The notes: generated by a model from the sequence alone, not told the origin. Counted from the stretch's first letter, positions 34,489 to 43,183 are shown. The stretch: 64,000 bases of DNA from Streptomyces cacaoi (GCF_006539165.1 NZ_BJMM01000035.1:1-64000), one strand, 5' to 3'. Numbers and translations: made by a program.

Positions 34489-36422
34489 GGTGTGCCCCCG
34501 ACCCGGCGCCCCGACCGCTCAGCCCGCGAGAGGGACCGCTCGCCCCGCGAGCCGGACCCGGAACCCGACGAGACGGACCCGGCGCCCGACGAGACGGCAC
34601 GCGCACCCCGCGCGACGGACCGCTCGCCCCGCGCGACGGACCGCGCACCCCGCGAGACGGACCCGGAACCCCGCGAGCCGGACGCCAGTGCGCCGAGCAC
34701 GACGGCCAGCACGCCCACCAGGCCCAGCGCCGCGGCGGGCCCCAGCACGGCCCACGGCGCGCGCTCCGCGTACGGCATGTTCTCCGAGAGCATCCGCCCC
34801 CACTCCGGCGCGGGCGCCCCCACGCCGAGCCCGAGGAAGCCGAGCGAGGCCAGCGCGAGCGCCAGTGCCGGGATCCGCAGCACCGCATGGCGTACGACGG
34901 GCGGCAGCACACCGGGCAGCACGTGCCGCCGCAGCAGGTGCCACCGTCCTGCGCCGAGCGCGACGGCGCCGCGCAGATGTGCCGAGGCCCGTTCCTGCTC
35001 GAACAGCGCGGCGGTGTGTGCGGCCAAGGGCGCCCAGCCGACGACGGCGACAGCGAACGCGGCACCGAGCGCGCCCGGCCCGGCGATTCCGGCGACGACG
35101 AGCCCGGAGAGGATGGGCGGCAGCGCGTTGACGACCTCCCGCAGCCCCTCCGTCCACCGGGTGAGCACGCCGAGGAGGACGCCCACGACGAGGGTGACGG
35201 CGGCGACGGCGACGGCGGTGAGCACGGTGCGCGCGGCCCCGTGTCCGAGCCGGGCGAGGACGTCGCGGCCGAGCGCGTCGGTGCCCAGCGGATGGGCCCC
35301 GCTCGGTGCGGCGAGGCGGGCGGCGGTGTCGACGTGCAGCGGGTCGCGCAGCAGCCCGGCGACGAGGACGACCGCGAGCAGCACCGCGAGCGCGAGGGCC
35401 CAGCCCAGCAGGCCGCGCGTCCGGCGGGCGGCGGGCGCGGACGGCGCCGGCAGGGCGTGGGCGTCGAGCGCGGGCCCGAGGCACAGGCGGCGCAGGGCGC
35501 GTACCGCGAGGCCGGCGGCGAGGCCGAGCAGGAGCAGCAGCAGGACGCTCGCCTGGAGGACGGGCAGGTCCTGGGCGAGGGCGGCGTCGAGCGCGGTGCC
35601 GCCGAGCCCCGGGACGGAGAAGAGCGTCTCGACGGCGACGGCCCCGCCGGTGAGGCCGACCACCACGAAGCCGCACTGCGGCAGCAGCGAGGGCAGGACA
35701 CGGCGCAGCGCGTGCCGGGCGATGCGGCGGGGCGGCAGTCCGCGGGCGGCGGCGGTGCGGACCCACGGTTCGGCGAAGGCGCCGGGCAGCGCGTCGTCGA
35801 GGAGGCGGCCGAGCAGGGCGCCGGCGGGGACGCCCATGGCGAGCCCGGGCAGCACGGCGTCGGCGGGCGCGCCCCAGCCCATGGCGGGGAACCAGCCGAG
35901 CTGGACGGCGAGGACGGTCGCGAGGACGGCGGCCAGCAGGAACTCGGGGAGCGCGGCGAGCAGGGCGCCGACGAGCATGCTGCCGGTCCGCCCGGAGCGT
36001 GCGAGCGTGCCCCGGGCGCCGGCCCGCAGGGTGCGTGCGCCGAGGGCGGCGGCGAGCAGCAGGGCGACGGCGAGCGAGACGCCCATCAGCGTCAGCGAGA
36101 CGCCGAGCGCCGGGAGCACCCGCGGGCCGACGGCCTCGCCGGAGACCCAGGAGGTGCCGAAGTCGCCCCGTACGAGGCCGGAGAGCCAGCGCCCGAGCAG
36201 CTGCCAGGGCCCGTCGTCGAGCCCGGTCTGCGCGCGGATGGCGGCGAGCGCCGAGGGCGTGGGCTCCCGGTCGGCGTAGCGGGCGTGCAGGATCGTCCGG
36301 GCCGGGTCGGTCCTGGTGAGCCAGGGCAGCAGCCCGACGACGAGCAGGACCCCGGCGGCGGCGAGCACCCGCCCGGCGGCGCCGGCACCGGGCCGCGCCG
36401 CCGTCCGCGTGCGGGCGCTCAC
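34485..36422 (-). CDS. fused DppB-DppC-type ABC permease (two permeases in one polypeptide)
   Basis: A 645-residue protein holding two complete permease units. The first (about 1-310) is DppB-like: ILHARYADREPTPSALAAIRAQTGLD, GDFGTSWVSGEAV, RTAAARGLPPRRIARHALRRVLPSL (EAA-type loop), TLFSVPGLGGTALDAAL. The second (about 340-590) is DppC-like: HPLGTDALGRDVLARLGHGAART, VVNALPPILSGLV, RGAVALGAGRWHLLRRHVLPGVLPPV. A tail of S-R-G repeats ends it. Usually these are separate genes. The start is GTG 36422, overlapping the binding-protein stop (GTGA); the longer open frame upstream is a shadow. No ATPase gene is adjacent, so the ATPase must come from elsewhere. Confidence 0.85.
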   Translation of the reverse strand: MSARTRTAARPGAGAAGRVLAAAGVLLVVGLLPWLTRTDPARTILHARYADREPTPSALAAIRAQTGLDDGPWQLLGRWLSGLVRGDFGTSWVSGEAVGPRVLPALGVSLTLMGVSLAVALLLAAALGARTLRAGARGTLARSGRTGSMLVGALLAALPEFLLAAVLATVLAVQLGWFPAMGWGAPADAVLPGLAMGVPAGALLGRLLDDALPGAFAEPWVRTAAARGLPPRRIARHALRRVLPSLLPQCGFVVVGLTGGAVAVETLFSVPGLGGTALDAALAQDLPVLQASVLLLLLLGLAAGLAVRALRRLCLGPALDAHALPAPSAPAARRTRGLLGWALALAVLLAVVLVAGLLRDPLHVDTAARLAAPSGAHPLGTDALGRDVLARLGHGAARTVLTAVAVAAVTLVVGVLLGVLTRWTEGLREVVNALPPILSGLVVAGIAGPGALGAAFAVAVVGWAPLAAHTAALFEQERASAHLRGAVALGAGRWHLLRRHVLPGVLPPVVRHAVLRIPALALALASLGFLGLGVGAPAPEWGRMLSENMPYAERAPWAVLGPAAALGLVGVLAVVLGALASGSRGSGSVSRGARSVARGERSVARGARAVSSGAGSVSSGSGSGSRGERSLSRAERSGRRVGGTP

Positions 36423-37942
36423 CCGCGTCGGGTGTCGGCGGTGACGAGGGTGCGCTCCATCGGGTCGAGGGAGACGCCTTCGACGCCGTCGGCGACGCCC
36501 TGGATGAAGCGCTCGTGCAGCAGCGGCACGACGGCGTCGGTGCGCAACACCTCGGCCTCGGCCTTCATCTCGGCCTGCTGCCGCTTTGCGGTCGACTCGG
36601 TGCCGGCGGCGTCGGCGACGGCCCTGTCGACGTCCTCGTCGCACAGCTGCGACATGTTGAACGAGCCCTTGCAGGTGAAGTCGGACTCCAGATAGGAGAC
36701 CGGATCGCCGGTGTCCAGCAGGGTGTTGCGGGCCTGGACGAAGATGTCGTACTTGCCGGCGAGCGCGTCGGCCTCCATGCGCGCGTAGTCGCGCACGACC
36801 TGCTTGACGGTGAACCCGGCCTTCTCGAACTGCTGCTGGAGCGCGGTGACGGCCTCGGGCAGCTCGGGCCGGTTGGTGTAGGTGGCCAGGGTGATCGTCT
36901 TCGTCTTCTTCACCTCGGCCTTCGAGGCGGGCTCGGCACGCCCCTCGACCGGCTGCCGCTTGTCGGCCGCCCACTTCACGCCGGGCCCGAACAGCCCCTC
37001 GGGCTCGTCCGCGTGGCCCTCGTAGACGCTCTTGATCAGCGCCTTGCTGTCGATGGCCTTCCGGGCGGCGGCCCGCAGCGAGGGATCCTTGAAGACGCCC
37101 TTCCGGGTGTTCATGTAGAGGCTGTTGGTGCGCGCGGTCGGCACCTCGCGGAGCTGCTTCTCGTCCAGCACGGACGCCTGCGAGACGGGCACGTACTCGG
37201 CGATGTCCGTCTCGCCGGAGCGCAGCGCGTTGGCGCGGGTGGTGCCGTTCGCGGAGAAGGTGACGTCGACGCCGGGCGCCTTCGCCCTGCCGCCCCAGTA
37301 GCGGTCGTTGCGGTCGAGCGTCGCGCTGCTGGTGCCGTCCAGCTTCGTCAGGGTGAACGGCCCGGTGGCGTGCCCGGCGACCTTCACCTTGCCGCTCTTG
37401 GTGTAGGCCGCGCCGGAGAGCACGGCCAGCGACGGGTTGGCCAGCCGCTGCGGCAGCAGCGCGTCCGGCTCGCTGCTGGTGACGCGCACCTTCCCGGAGC
37501 CGACGGCCCGCGCGGTGAGCTTCCCGGCGTCGCTGAGGACCCGGGGCTGCGGGGACGCCTTCGCGGCGTGCTCCAGGGAGCGGACGACGGCCTCGGGCGT
37601 GACGCGGGTGCCGTCCTGGAAGCGGGCCTTGCGCAGCGTGAACGTCCAGCTGCGGTCACCGTCGGAGGGCTTCCAGGAGGCGGCCAGCGCCGGCTTGGCG
37701 ACGCCCGAGGCGTCGAGCCTGGTCAGCCCCTCGATGACGGAGAGCCGGCTGAGGGTGACCGCGTCGTCCCCGTACGGGCTCATGGCCTGCGCGGGCGGGA
37801 ACGCCATGGAGACGCGCAGCCGGCCGTCGGAGCCGCCGGAGTCCTGCCCGGCGCAGGCGGTCAGCGCGCCCGCCGACAGCAGCGCGACGGCGGCGAGGGC
37901 GGGAATCCGGACACGGCGTATGGAAGACATGGGGAGGGACAC
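36419..37942 (-). CDS. family 5 ABC substrate-binding lipoprotein (peptide/nickel/metallophore type)
   Basis: A 507-residue binding protein with lipobox LTAC (about residues 27-30) after a hydrophobic signal. The body is the SBP_bac_5 fold: RLRVSMAFPPAQAMSPYGDDAVTLSRL, PALAASWKPSDGDRSWTFTLRKARFQDGTRVTPEAVVRSL, GPFTLTKLDGTSSATLDRNDRYWG, and DPLRAAARKAID-like helices, ending EVLRTDAVVPLLHERFIQGV. Family members carry oligopeptides, nickel or metal chelates. GTG 37942 is the likely start, with an ATG at 37930 as alternative. The Zur-like palindrome ends only 5 nt upstream, so the mRNA may have almost no leader. It is the first gene of the coupled binding protein-permease-MFS operon. A zinc-related substrate is inferred from that box. 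Confidence 0.84.
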   Translation of the reverse strand: MSLPMSSIRRVRIPALAAVALLSAGALTACAGQDSGGSDGRLRVSMAFPPAQAMSPYGDDAVTLSRLSVIEGLTRLDASGVAKPALAASWKPSDGDRSWTFTLRKARFQDGTRVTPEAVVRSLEHAAKASPQPRVLSDAGKLTARAVGSGKVRVTSSEPDALLPQRLANPSLAVLSGAAYTKSGKVKVAGHATGPFTLTKLDGTSSATLDRNDRYWGGRAKAPGVDVTFSANGTTRANALRSGETDIAEYVPVSQASVLDEKQLREVPTARTNSLYMNTRKGVFKDPSLRAAARKAIDSKALIKSVYEGHADEPEGLFGPGVKWAADKRQPVEGRAEPASKAEVKKTKTITLATYTNRPELPEAVTALQQQFEKAGFTVKQVVRDYARMEADALAGKYDIFVQARNTLLDTGDPVSYLESDFTCKGSFNMSQLCDEDVDRAVADAAGTESTAKRQQAEMKAEAEVLRTDAVVPLLHERFIQGVADGVEGVSLDPMERTLVTADTRRG

Positions 37943-37946
37943 TACC

Positions 37947-37961
37947 TGGAAATCGTTCTCA
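37947..37961. promoter_or_regulatory. Zur-box-like palindrome
   Basis: TGGAAATCGTTCTCA is a 7-1-7 palindrome close to the actinobacterial Zur operator core TGAAAATCATTTTCA. One half-site differs by one base and the other by two. It lies directly before the binding-protein start and overlaps the stop codon of the upstream acetyltransferase gene. Zinc-dependent repression is inferred. Confidence 0.55.
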
Positions 37962-38564
37962 ACAGCTGGCCGTGCCGACCGTCGTCGCGCTGGTCACGGC
38001 CCCCGCACCCGCCGGACGCGGCACCCCGGCGGGCACCGGGACGGGCAGTTCGAAGTGGACGATGCCCTGCCCGCCGCCCGGCAGCGTCCGCTCGTCGCAC
38101 ACCTCGGTCGCCAGCGCGCGCCAGAACGGCTCGGCGCCCGGCACGGCCGGATCGGTGTGCAGATAGACCGCCTCGTAGCCGCCGGCCTCCGCGACGAAGG
38201 CACACAGTTCACGCACCATCGCGCGGGCGATGCCGAGCCTGCGGTACGCGGGGCGCACATAGATCCGGCACAGTTGCGCGGTGCTGCCCGAGGGGAAGCG
38301 CTCGGCGATCCACGGCGGGTTGGGCGGCGCCTGCGGGCCCTGGTCGCGCACGGCACCGGTGCCGACGACCGCGCCGCTCGCCTCGTCCACCGCGACCAGC
38401 AGCGTGCGCCGCGCCGGGCGCAGATAGGTGCCCTCGATGTCGATGATGTCCCGGTGCCAGCGCGGCACATAGCCCGACCGCAGATCGCCGTAGACGGTGT
38501 CGAGCATGACGCTGCGGGCGGCGTCGGCGTCGGCGGAAGCGGCCGTGCGCAGGAGGTACGACAT
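37959..38564 (-). CDS. GNAT family N-acetyltransferase
   Basis: A 201-residue GNAT enzyme using acetyl-CoA. The core runs from MSYLLRTAASADADAARSVML to RTLLVAVDEASGAVVGTGAV, with the acetyl-CoA motif RIYVRPAYRRLGIARAMVRELCAFV (Q/RxxGxG/A) and AVYLHTDP. The substrate is unknown. It lies upstream of the Zur-like box on the same strand, and its stop codon overlaps that box, so it probably has its own promoter but could read into the operon. Confidence 0.87.
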   Translation of the reverse strand: MSYLLRTAASADADAARSVMLDTVYGDLRSGYVPRWHRDIIDIEGTYLRPARRTLLVAVDEASGAVVGTGAVRDQGPQAPPNPPWIAERFPSGSTAQLCRIYVRPAYRRLGIARAMVRELCAFVAEAGGYEAVYLHTDPAVPGAEPFWRALATEVCDERTLPGGGQGIVHFELPVPVPAGVPRPAGAGAVTSATTVGTASC

Positions 38565-38634
38565 CCCCTCCAGCGTAACTGCGACTCATCCGCAACAACC
38601 GGGCAGCCGCCGTTGCGCAGCCCCCGCCCGGGGC

Positions 38635-39141
38635 CTACCGGCCGGCGACCGGCGGCAGGACGAGCGCCGTGGCGAGCGCCGCCAGGCCCTCGCCGCGCCC
38701 GGTCAGACCGAGCCCGTCCGTCGTCGTCCCGGACACCGAGACCGGGGCGCCGACCGCCTCCGAGAGCACCTTCGCCGCCTCGTCCCGCCGCTTGCCGATC
38801 TTCGGCCGGACGCCGATGACCTGGATGGCGACATTGCCGACGCCGAAGCCCGCCGCGCGCACGATCCGCGCGGCCTCGGTGAGCAAGCTCACCCCGGACG
38901 CACCCGCCCACTCCGGGCGTCCGGTACCGAAGTGGGCACCCAGATCGCCCAGTCCGGCCGCCGAGAACAGCGCGTCACAGGCGGCGTGCGCGGCGACGTC
39001 CCCGTCGGAGTGCCCGGCCAGCCCGTACCGCTCGCCCTCCCACAGCAGCCCGGCACACCACAGCTCGCGCCCCTCCTCGAACGCGTGCACATCGGTACCG
39101 ATGCCGACCAGCGGCAGCACGGCGGAGTGTTCGGCACTCAT
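38635..39141 (-). CDS. ispF: 2-C-methyl-D-erythritol 2,4-cyclodiphosphate synthase
   Basis: A 168-residue enzyme of the MEP isoprenoid pathway, cyclising CDP-methylerythritol 2-phosphate with release of CMP. The metal site GTDVHAF (Asp and His), GHSDGDVAAHAACDALFSAAGLGDLGAHFG, and the C-terminal GTTTDGLGLTGRGEG are intact. It works as a trimer in the cytoplasm. The ATG overlaps the ispD stop (TGATG), so the two enzymes are translationally coupled. Confidence 0.95.
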   Translation of the reverse strand: MSAEHSAVLPLVGIGTDVHAFEEGRELWCAGLLWEGERYGLAGHSDGDVAAHAACDALFSAAGLGDLGAHFGTGRPEWAGASGVSLLTEAARIVRAAGFGVGNVAIQVIGVRPKIGKRRDEAAKVLSEAVGAPVSVSGTTTDGLGLTGRGEGLAALATALVLPPVAGR

Positions 39142-39956
39142 CAGCGTTCCTCCCTGCGGGCGAGCACGGCCTCGGCCAGTACGAGATCGAGCGGACGAGT
39201 CACCTTGAACGCCTCCTCGTGCCCGGGCACCAGGACGACCTCGACGCCGAGCCGCTCCACCATGCCCGCGTCGTCGGTCGCGCCCGCGCCGCCGGCGCCC
39301 TCGGTCCCCTCCGCCGCGAACCGGTCGTGCGCGGCGACCAGCACCTCGCGCGCGAAACCCTGCGGCGTCTGCACGGCCCGCAGCCGCGCCCGGTCGGGCG
39401 TCCCGGTCACCGGCTCCGGCCCGTCCCCGCGCGGCTCGACCTCCTTGACGGTGTCGGTCACCGGCAGCGCCGGCACGACGGCCGGCGCACCACCCCGGAC
39501 GGCGGCGGCCACGGCGTCCACCGTCGCGGCCGGCACCAGCGGACGGGCGGCGTCGTGCACCAGCACGGTGTCGACCCACGGCGGCAGCGCCTTCAGCCCG
39601 AGCCGCACCGACTCCTGCCGCGTCCCGCCACCGGGGACGACGCTCAACTCCACGCCGGAGCCCGGGCCGTGCGCGTCCAGCAGCTCCCGCACGCCCTCGG
39701 CCCCGTCCGGCGGCGCCACCACGACGACCAGCGCGACCTCACGCGCCCGGGCCGTCGCCCGCACGGCGTGCACGAACATCGGCAGCCCGCCCAGCTCCCG
39801 CAGCGCCTTGGGCGCGCCGGGGCCCAGGCGCAGCCCCTTGCCTGCCGCGGGGATCACCACGGCGGTACGGGCCGCCGGCGCGGCCGTCTGCCGGGAGCCC
39901 CCGGCCTCGTCGGAAGGCCCCCCGGAAGGGGCGGAGCCGGTGGTATCGATTGACAT
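39141..39956 (-). CDS. ispD: 2-C-methyl-D-erythritol 4-phosphate cytidylyltransferase
   Basis: A 271-residue MEP-pathway enzyme transferring CMP from CTP to methylerythritol 4-phosphate. After a 30-residue Ser/Gly/Ala-rich N-terminal extension comes AVVIPAAGKGLRLGPGAPKAL (CTP-binding loop), then VLVHDAARPLVP, VKEVEPRGD...RARLRAVQTPQGF and ATDDAGMVERLGVEV. It precedes ispF with overlapping stop and start. A GTG or internal start could remove the extension, but no better ribosome-binding site is visible. Confidence 0.94.
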   Translation of the reverse strand: MSIDTTGSAPSGGPSDEAGGSRQTAAPAARTAVVIPAAGKGLRLGPGAPKALRELGGLPMFVHAVRATARAREVALVVVVAPPDGAEGVRELLDAHGPGSGVELSVVPGGGTRQESVRLGLKALPPWVDTVLVHDAARPLVPAATVDAVAAAVRGGAPAVVPALPVTDTVKEVEPRGDGPEPVTGTPDRARLRAVQTPQGFAREVLVAAHDRFAAEGTEGAGGAGATDDAGMVERLGVEVVLVPGHEEAFKVTRPLDLVLAEAVLARREER

Positions 39957-40328
39957 CGGTAGCGCGTCCAGGGTTTGTGCCGTCAGCCGAAATGGGTATG
40001 GCAGGGGATACCCCCGGCCGTAGGTTGGGGGTGTGCCGGGCGCGACCGCATCGATCGGGCCCTTCCGTGATCACCGGTCGAGCGAGCAGCCCGGGCCCGG
40101 CACATCACAGCTCGGCGACGCCGCGGACGGTACGACCTCCGCAGCAGCCGCCGCCACCCCGCACCGATCGAGGCGCCGGTGGCGTGCGCCCGCAGCCTTG
40201 TACGCGCGGGCCACGCGCGAGACGCCCCCGGTACGGAGCTGCCGGGGACGGGAAATGCGCCGGGATACGGAACATGCCGCGGCGCCCGGGCGACAGCAGC
40301 TGTCCACCGGGCACCGCGGCACGGTGTC
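39957..40328. other. 372-bp gap between carD and ispD
   Basis: The ispD promoter should lie in the left part. No RNA gene, hairpin with T-tract or small gene with a ribosome-binding site was recognised. The frames here are Arg/Pro/Ser-rich shadows. Confidence 0.4.
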
Positions 40329-40811
40329 TCAGGAGGCGAGCACCTCGTCGAGCAGGGCCTCGGCCTTGTCCTCGTTGGTGTTCTCGGCGAGCGCCAGCTC
40401 GCTGACCAGGATCTGGCGGGCTTTCGCCAGCATCCTCTTCTCACCGGCGGACAGGCCGCGCTCGCGCTCACGACGCCACAGGTCGCGGACGACTTCCGCC
40501 ACCTTGATCACATCACCGGATGCGAGTTTTTCGAGATTCGCCTTGTAGCGACGGGACCAGTTGGTCGGCTCCTCGGCATACGGCGCGCGGAGCACCTCGA
40601 AGACCCTGTCCAGCCCGTCGGAACCGACGACGTCGCGCACGCCCACGAACTCCGCATTGTCCGCTGGCACACGAACAGTCAAGTCGCCCTGCGCAACCTT
40701 CAGAACCAAGTAGGTCTTGTCCACGCCTTTGATCTGGCGAGTTTCGATAGCCTCGATCAGCGCGGCCCCGTGATGGGGATAGACCACGGTGTCGCCAACC
40801 TTGAACGTCAT
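40329..40811 (-). CDS. carD: CarD family RNA-polymerase-binding transcription regulator
   Basis: A 160-residue protein. The N-terminal Tudor-like RNA-polymerase beta-subunit interaction domain (MTFKVGDTVVYPHHGAALIEAIETRQIKG, YLVLKVAQGDLTVRVPADNAE) is followed by the helical DNA-binding domain (NWSRRYKANLEKLASGDVIKVAEVVRDLWRRERERGLSAGEKRML). The Trp of NWSRR is the residue that wedges the -10 element. In mycobacteria and Streptomyces CarD stabilises the open complex at rRNA and other promoters. It lies upstream of ispD-ispF, as in other actinobacteria, separated by 372 bp. Confidence 0.95.
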   Translation of the reverse strand: MTFKVGDTVVYPHHGAALIEAIETRQIKGVDKTYLVLKVAQGDLTVRVPADNAEFVGVRDVVGSDGLDRVFEVLRAPYAEEPTNWSRRYKANLEKLASGDVIKVAEVVRDLWRRERERGLSAGEKRMLAKARQILVSELALAENTNEDKAEALLDEVLAS

Positions 40812-41102
40812 GTGTCAGGTACCCCTTCCGTGGCTATCCAGGGTAACACGGGAGAGCCCTCTTCTGAATGGCGTTTTCGCAGGTCAGGGCATATCTCGGG
40901 GCTTGACAAGCGGCACCGCGTCGTGCTGCGGACGTCCTTTGTGACCAGGTATTCGCAGGTGGGAGCCGGTCTGCGTGCGCTCCGAAACGCGCCCGGGATG
41001 CCCCCGGGAGCCCCCTCGGACACGGCCGCGCCGGGCGCCTGCTGACCGATTTGTCCCGCTGTAGGGAGCGCTCTCTTCGGCGAGTCTTCACCGCTCTTCC
41101 AA

Positions 41103-41152
41103 GAATTGATCAATGGCTGTGCAACACCCCATTGATCAATGGTGATCAATTC
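41103..41152. promoter_or_regulatory. nested palindromes with three TGATCA sites
   Basis: GAATTGATCA (41103-41112) and TGATCAATTC (41143-41152) are perfect inverted arms around a perfect 14-bp palindrome CCATTGATCAATGG (41129-41142). The 50 bp are strikingly AT-rich for this chromosome. They lie 292 bp upstream of carD and 478 bp upstream of the lipoprotein gene. The surrounding 818-bp gap (40812-41629) shows no gene. A multi-site operator is the likeliest reading; the regulator is unknown. Confidence 0.55.
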
Positions 41153-41629
41153 TCCGCGCCCGGCCCGCATTCCACGGAATCGCCCGTACGGAGGTACTGC
41201 GCGGGCACTCCCGGGGTGTGCGGCCGAGTACCGCGACACCTCTCTCCCCGTACCAGTGAGCGGTAAGCGCGGTACACCGTGGCGGCCGCCCTCGGGCGCT
41301 TCTGACGCGAACATGCAGACGTATCGGCCGGTGCGGGAAGACCGGTTACGGCAAAGCCGACGGAAAAACCCCTCGGCAGGGCCGGGACACGGCGGGACGC
41401 AGGCGGGAACGGCGGCAGGGACAGGCAGGGACAGGGCAGGGGCAAAGGGCGGCGCGGGGCGGAAACAGAAGGGGCCGCGGGGGTCGGCGGGGGCGGCCGG
41501 AGGGTCGGGTGCGGGTCGTCCACAGGCTGTCGGTAACCTGAGCCCGCACGTGAATTGACCGTCCGTCGCGACCGGCACGCGCTCGCGAGCGTGCCTGCCG
41601 CCATAGCTCGCCTAGGAGTTGCCGCCGCC

Positions 41630-42358
41630 GTGAGCAGCAGCCTTCGACGCGGCACCCTCGCCGCCTCCACCCTCGCGCTCGCCGTCGCCACGCTGACCGC
41701 ATGCGGTGCGGGTAACGACGCCCAGACGCTGGAGATCAAGCCGGACAACGCCGCCGCACACGTCGGCGACATCAAGATCCAGAACGTCAACGTCGTCACC
41801 GGGACCAAGGGCGGGGACGCGGCGACCGTCACCGCACGGGTCTTCAACGAGGGGAAGAAGGACCAGACCCTCGAAGCCGTCACCCTCAAGGGCACCCGGG
41901 CGAAGCTGAGCCCGGCCAAGGGGGAGAAGAAGCTGGTCGTCCCGGCCGGCGGCTCGCTGATGCTCGGCGGGAAGAACAACGCCGCCGCGCTGCTGGAGGA
42001 CGCCAAGGCCGCCGGGGTCAAGGACGGCAACGCGCAGCCGGTCACCTTCGACCTCAGCAGCACCGGGGCGGTCAAGCTCCGCGCGACCGTCGTCCCGGCC
42101 ACGCACGCCTACGAGAGCGTCGGCCCGACGAGCAAGCCCTCCCAGTCGCCCTCGGGCAGCCCGGACGAGTCGGCCTCGCCGGGCGAGGGACAGTCGGAGA
42201 GCCCGGGCGCGAACGGCGGCGGTGAGAACGCCGATCGCGCCGACGACGCAAACAACGCGGACAAGCCCGGGCGTGGGCAGGAGGCACAGGGCGCCGAGGG
42301 CGGCGCGGGCGCCTCCTCGGACGCGGGTGACGCCAGCGGGGCGCACGCCGGTCACTGA
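41630..42358 (+). CDS. DUF461-type secreted lipoprotein (possible copper-chaperone-like fold)
   Basis: A 242-residue lipoprotein: signal SSSLRRGTLAASTLALAVATLTAC with lipobox LTAC, then QTLEIKPDNAAAHVGDIKIQNVNVV, TARVFNEGKKDQTLEAVTLKG, VVPAGGSLMLGGKNNAAALL. This matches the pattern of Streptomyces DUF461 (PCuAC-like) proteins encoded beside phoP-phoR, although the copper ligands are not obvious. The C-terminal 85 residues are a disordered Ser/Pro/Glu/Asn/Gly tail. GTG 41630 has AGGAG 11 nt upstream; an ATG at 41555 gives 25 extra residues before the signal and is less likely. It is convergent with phoP, with a terminator between. Confidence 0.8.
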   Translation: MSSSLRRGTLAASTLALAVATLTACGAGNDAQTLEIKPDNAAAHVGDIKIQNVNVVTGTKGGDAATVTARVFNEGKKDQTLEAVTLKGTRAKLSPAKGEKKLVVPAGGSLMLGGKNNAAALLEDAKAAGVKDGNAQPVTFDLSSTGAVKLRATVVPATHAYESVGPTSKPSQSPSGSPDESASPGEGQSESPGANGGGENADRADDANNADKPGRGQEAQGAEGGAGASSDAGDASGAHAGH

Positions 42359-42396
42359 GTTCCGCGGCCCCGCGCGCCGGGGCCGCCCGCACGCAC

Positions 42397-42430
42397 GGAG
42401 GCCGTGCCCCACCCCCGGGGCACGGCCTCC
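42397..42430. terminator. intrinsic terminator between the lipoprotein gene and phoP
   Basis: GGAGGCCGTGCCCC pairs perfectly with GGGGCACGGCCTCC (14 bp, 6-nt loop) and is followed on the plus strand by TTTTCTCGTCTTTTCC. It stops the lipoprotein transcript and may also serve the convergent phoR-phoP transcript. The T-rich tract itself is a small CTTTTCCTCGT repeat. Confidence 0.9.
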
Positions 42431-42502
42431 TTTTCTCGTCTTTTCCTCGTCTTTTCCTCGTCCTTTTTCTTCGCGTCCTTCTTGCTGTTCCGGCCGGCCG
42501 GT

Positions 42503-43183
42503 CTACGGCTCGAACTTGTAGCCGAGGCCGCGGACCGTCACCAGGTAGCGGGGGGCGCCCGGGTCCGGTTCGATCTTGGCGCGCAGGCGTTTGACGTGGA
42601 CGTCGAGGGTCTTGGTGTCGCCGACGTAGTCAGCGCCCCAGACGCGGTCGATCAGCTGCATCCGGGTCAGCACCCGGCCCGCGTTCCGCAGCAGCATCTC
42701 CAGCAGGTCGAACTCCTTGAGCGGCAGGTCGATCTTGCCTCCGCCGACGGTCACCACGTGCCGGTCCACATCCATCCGGACCGGGCCCGCCTCCAGCGCC
42801 GCGGGGGCCGCCTCCTCCGGCTCGCCGCGGCGGCGCAGCACCGCGCGGACCCGGGCGACCAGCTCCCGCGAGGAGAACGGCTTGGTCACATAGTCGTCGG
42901 CCCCTATCTCCAGGCCGACGACCTTGTCGATCTCGCTGTCCTTCGCCGTCACCATGATCACGGGGACGTTGGACCTGCCCCGCAGCTGACGGCAGACCTC
43001 CGTGCCGGGCAGACCCGGCAGCATCAGGTCGAGCAGTACCAGGTCGGCACCGTTGCGTTCGAACTCATCGAGCCCCTCGGGACCCGTGGCCGCCACGGCG
43101 ACCTCGAAGCCTTCCTTTCGGAGCATGTACGACAGTGCGTCGCTGAACGATTCCTCGTCCTCGACGACGAGCACTCGGGTCAC
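42503..43183 (-). CDS. phoP: phosphate-starvation response regulator PhoP
   Basis: A 226-residue OmpR-type regulator. The receiver domain has acidic pocket EDE (8-10), phospho-acceptor Asp52 in LVLLDLMLPG, and TAKD and TKPFSSREL. The winged-helix DNA-binding domain (about 130-226) has LPLKEFDLLEMLLRNAGRVLTR and GDTKTLDVHVKRLRAKIEPDPG. In Streptomyces PhoP activates phosphate-scavenging genes and represses much of secondary metabolism. The start overlaps the phoR stop by 4 nt (ATGA), so both are made together. Identification rests on sequence plus the divergent phoU with PHO boxes. Confidence 0.95.
   Translation of the reverse strand: MTRVLVVEDEESFSDALSYMLRKEGFEVAVAATGPEGLDEFERNGADLVLLDLMLPGLPGTEVCRQLRGRSNVPVIMVTAKDSEIDKVVGLEIGADDYVTKPFSSRELVARVRAVLRRRGEPEEAAPAALEAGPVRMDVDRHVVTVGGGKIDLPLKEFDLLEMLLRNAGRVLTRMQLIDRVWGADYVGDTKTLDVHVKRLRAKIEPDPGAPRYLVTVRGLGYKFEP

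Noticed and set aside
36423..36974. An N-terminal extension of the fused permease
   Set aside because: It is read out of frame from the binding-protein gene. The coupled GTG at 36422 is the sensible start.
40808..41578. A 256-residue minus-strand open frame upstream of carD
   Set aside because: It ends inside the carD start region, has no recognisable domain, contains the AT-rich palindromes as coding sequence and has atypical composition.
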